Shown here piece after piece: positions 63,856 to 64,000 of a stretch of 64,000 bases of DNA. Source of the stretch: Eledone cirrhosa (lineage: Eukaryota > Mollusca > Cephalopoda > Octopoda > Eledonidae); the NCBI GenBank assembly GCA_964016885.1, contig OZ024742.1, forward strand, positions 113,700,160 to 113,764,159, given 5' to 3'. The position numbers and the translations under genes are program-made. Every line of letters begins with the position of its first letter. Position 1 is the stretch's first letter. The notes below the pieces were generated by a model. That model was not told where the DNA came from. It saw nothing but the letters and a program-made list of their open reading frames with translations, and ran no database searches.

Positions 63856-64000
63856 ATACGAAACGAAAGGAGCTGCGTGGTTACTAAAGACAAGGTTTAG
63901 GATGGTGGTTAGGAAGGAACAAGAGGATAAAAGAAGAAATAATCTTTCGTCAGCTGTAAAATTCCGCGATCCACATGTTTCTTTGGTGATTTTTCTTTTA
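63851..64000 (+). repeat. Repeat X, right copy, cut by the window end
   Basis: ATACGAAACGAAAGGA, AAGGTTTAGGATGGTGGTTA, GGAACAAGAGGA and TTTCGTCAGCTGTAAAATTC match the reverse complement of 60730-60862. The two copies face each other across the RTE element, both with the same end against a (TA)n array. Confidence 0.85.

Overview
The window looks like non-coding, repeat-rich DNA from a coleoid cephalopod, most probably an octopus. The reasons are six copies of a tRNA-derived SINE with the layout of octopus and squid SINEs, very many (TA)n, (CA)n, (CT)n and (GATA)n arrays, AT-rich unique sequence, and a mixed load of decayed retroelements (Tx1-like, RTE-like, CR1/Jockey-like, R2/R4-like and Penelope-like). 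I found no host protein-coding gene, rRNA or free-standing tRNA gene that I can support. The organism call comes from family recognition, not from a database search.

Layout. 0-4 kb holds an ancient LINE on the + strand, visible only as scattered reverse-transcriptase motifs across frames, followed by a Tx1-like fragment on the minus strand. 4-9.7 kb holds two SINEs (one with a 13-bp target duplication), a 400-bp MITE with about 100-bp inverted ends, and unique AT-rich sequence. 9.7-17 kb is a dense retroelement block: a CR1-like fragment, a Penelope-like element with RT and GIY-YIG domains and a possible hammerhead-like motif, and a nearly complete CR1/Jockey-like LINE on the minus strand with an intact ORF1 and an ORF2 broken by one frameshift and two stops. 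19-23 kb has TG-rich sequence, a GIY-YIG remnant, a GAA array and a 290-bp foldback. 24-34 kb is mostly unique, with one SINE and a non-autonomous Helitron. 34-38 kb has a foldback, a 480-bp tandem duplication, a 43-bp palindrome, a SINE, and a 5'-truncated Tx1 insertion with an exact 19-bp target duplication. 38-42.3 kb is a long Tx1-like copy with a frameshifted ORF2 and damaged catalytic residues. 43-52 kb carries two RTE copies and a second Helitron. 52-56.7 kb is rich in foldbacks. 60-64 kb holds an RTE copy split into head-to-head halves and flanked by inverted copies of another repeat.

Two patterns stand out. First, all three recognisable multi-domain RTE copies have the same topology: the upstream part of the element is inverted relative to its 3' part, as expected from twin priming during target-primed reverse transcription; one junction has 4-nt microhomology. 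Second, about ten long, nearly perfect palindromes occur in 64 kb, and most have one outer arm directly capped by a (TA)n or (GATA)n array. At 49.4 kb a paralogous copy 1.4 kb away lacks the left arm, so that palindrome arose by copying one arm in inverted orientation. If transcribed, these hairpins would be long double-stranded RNAs and possible ADAR substrates.
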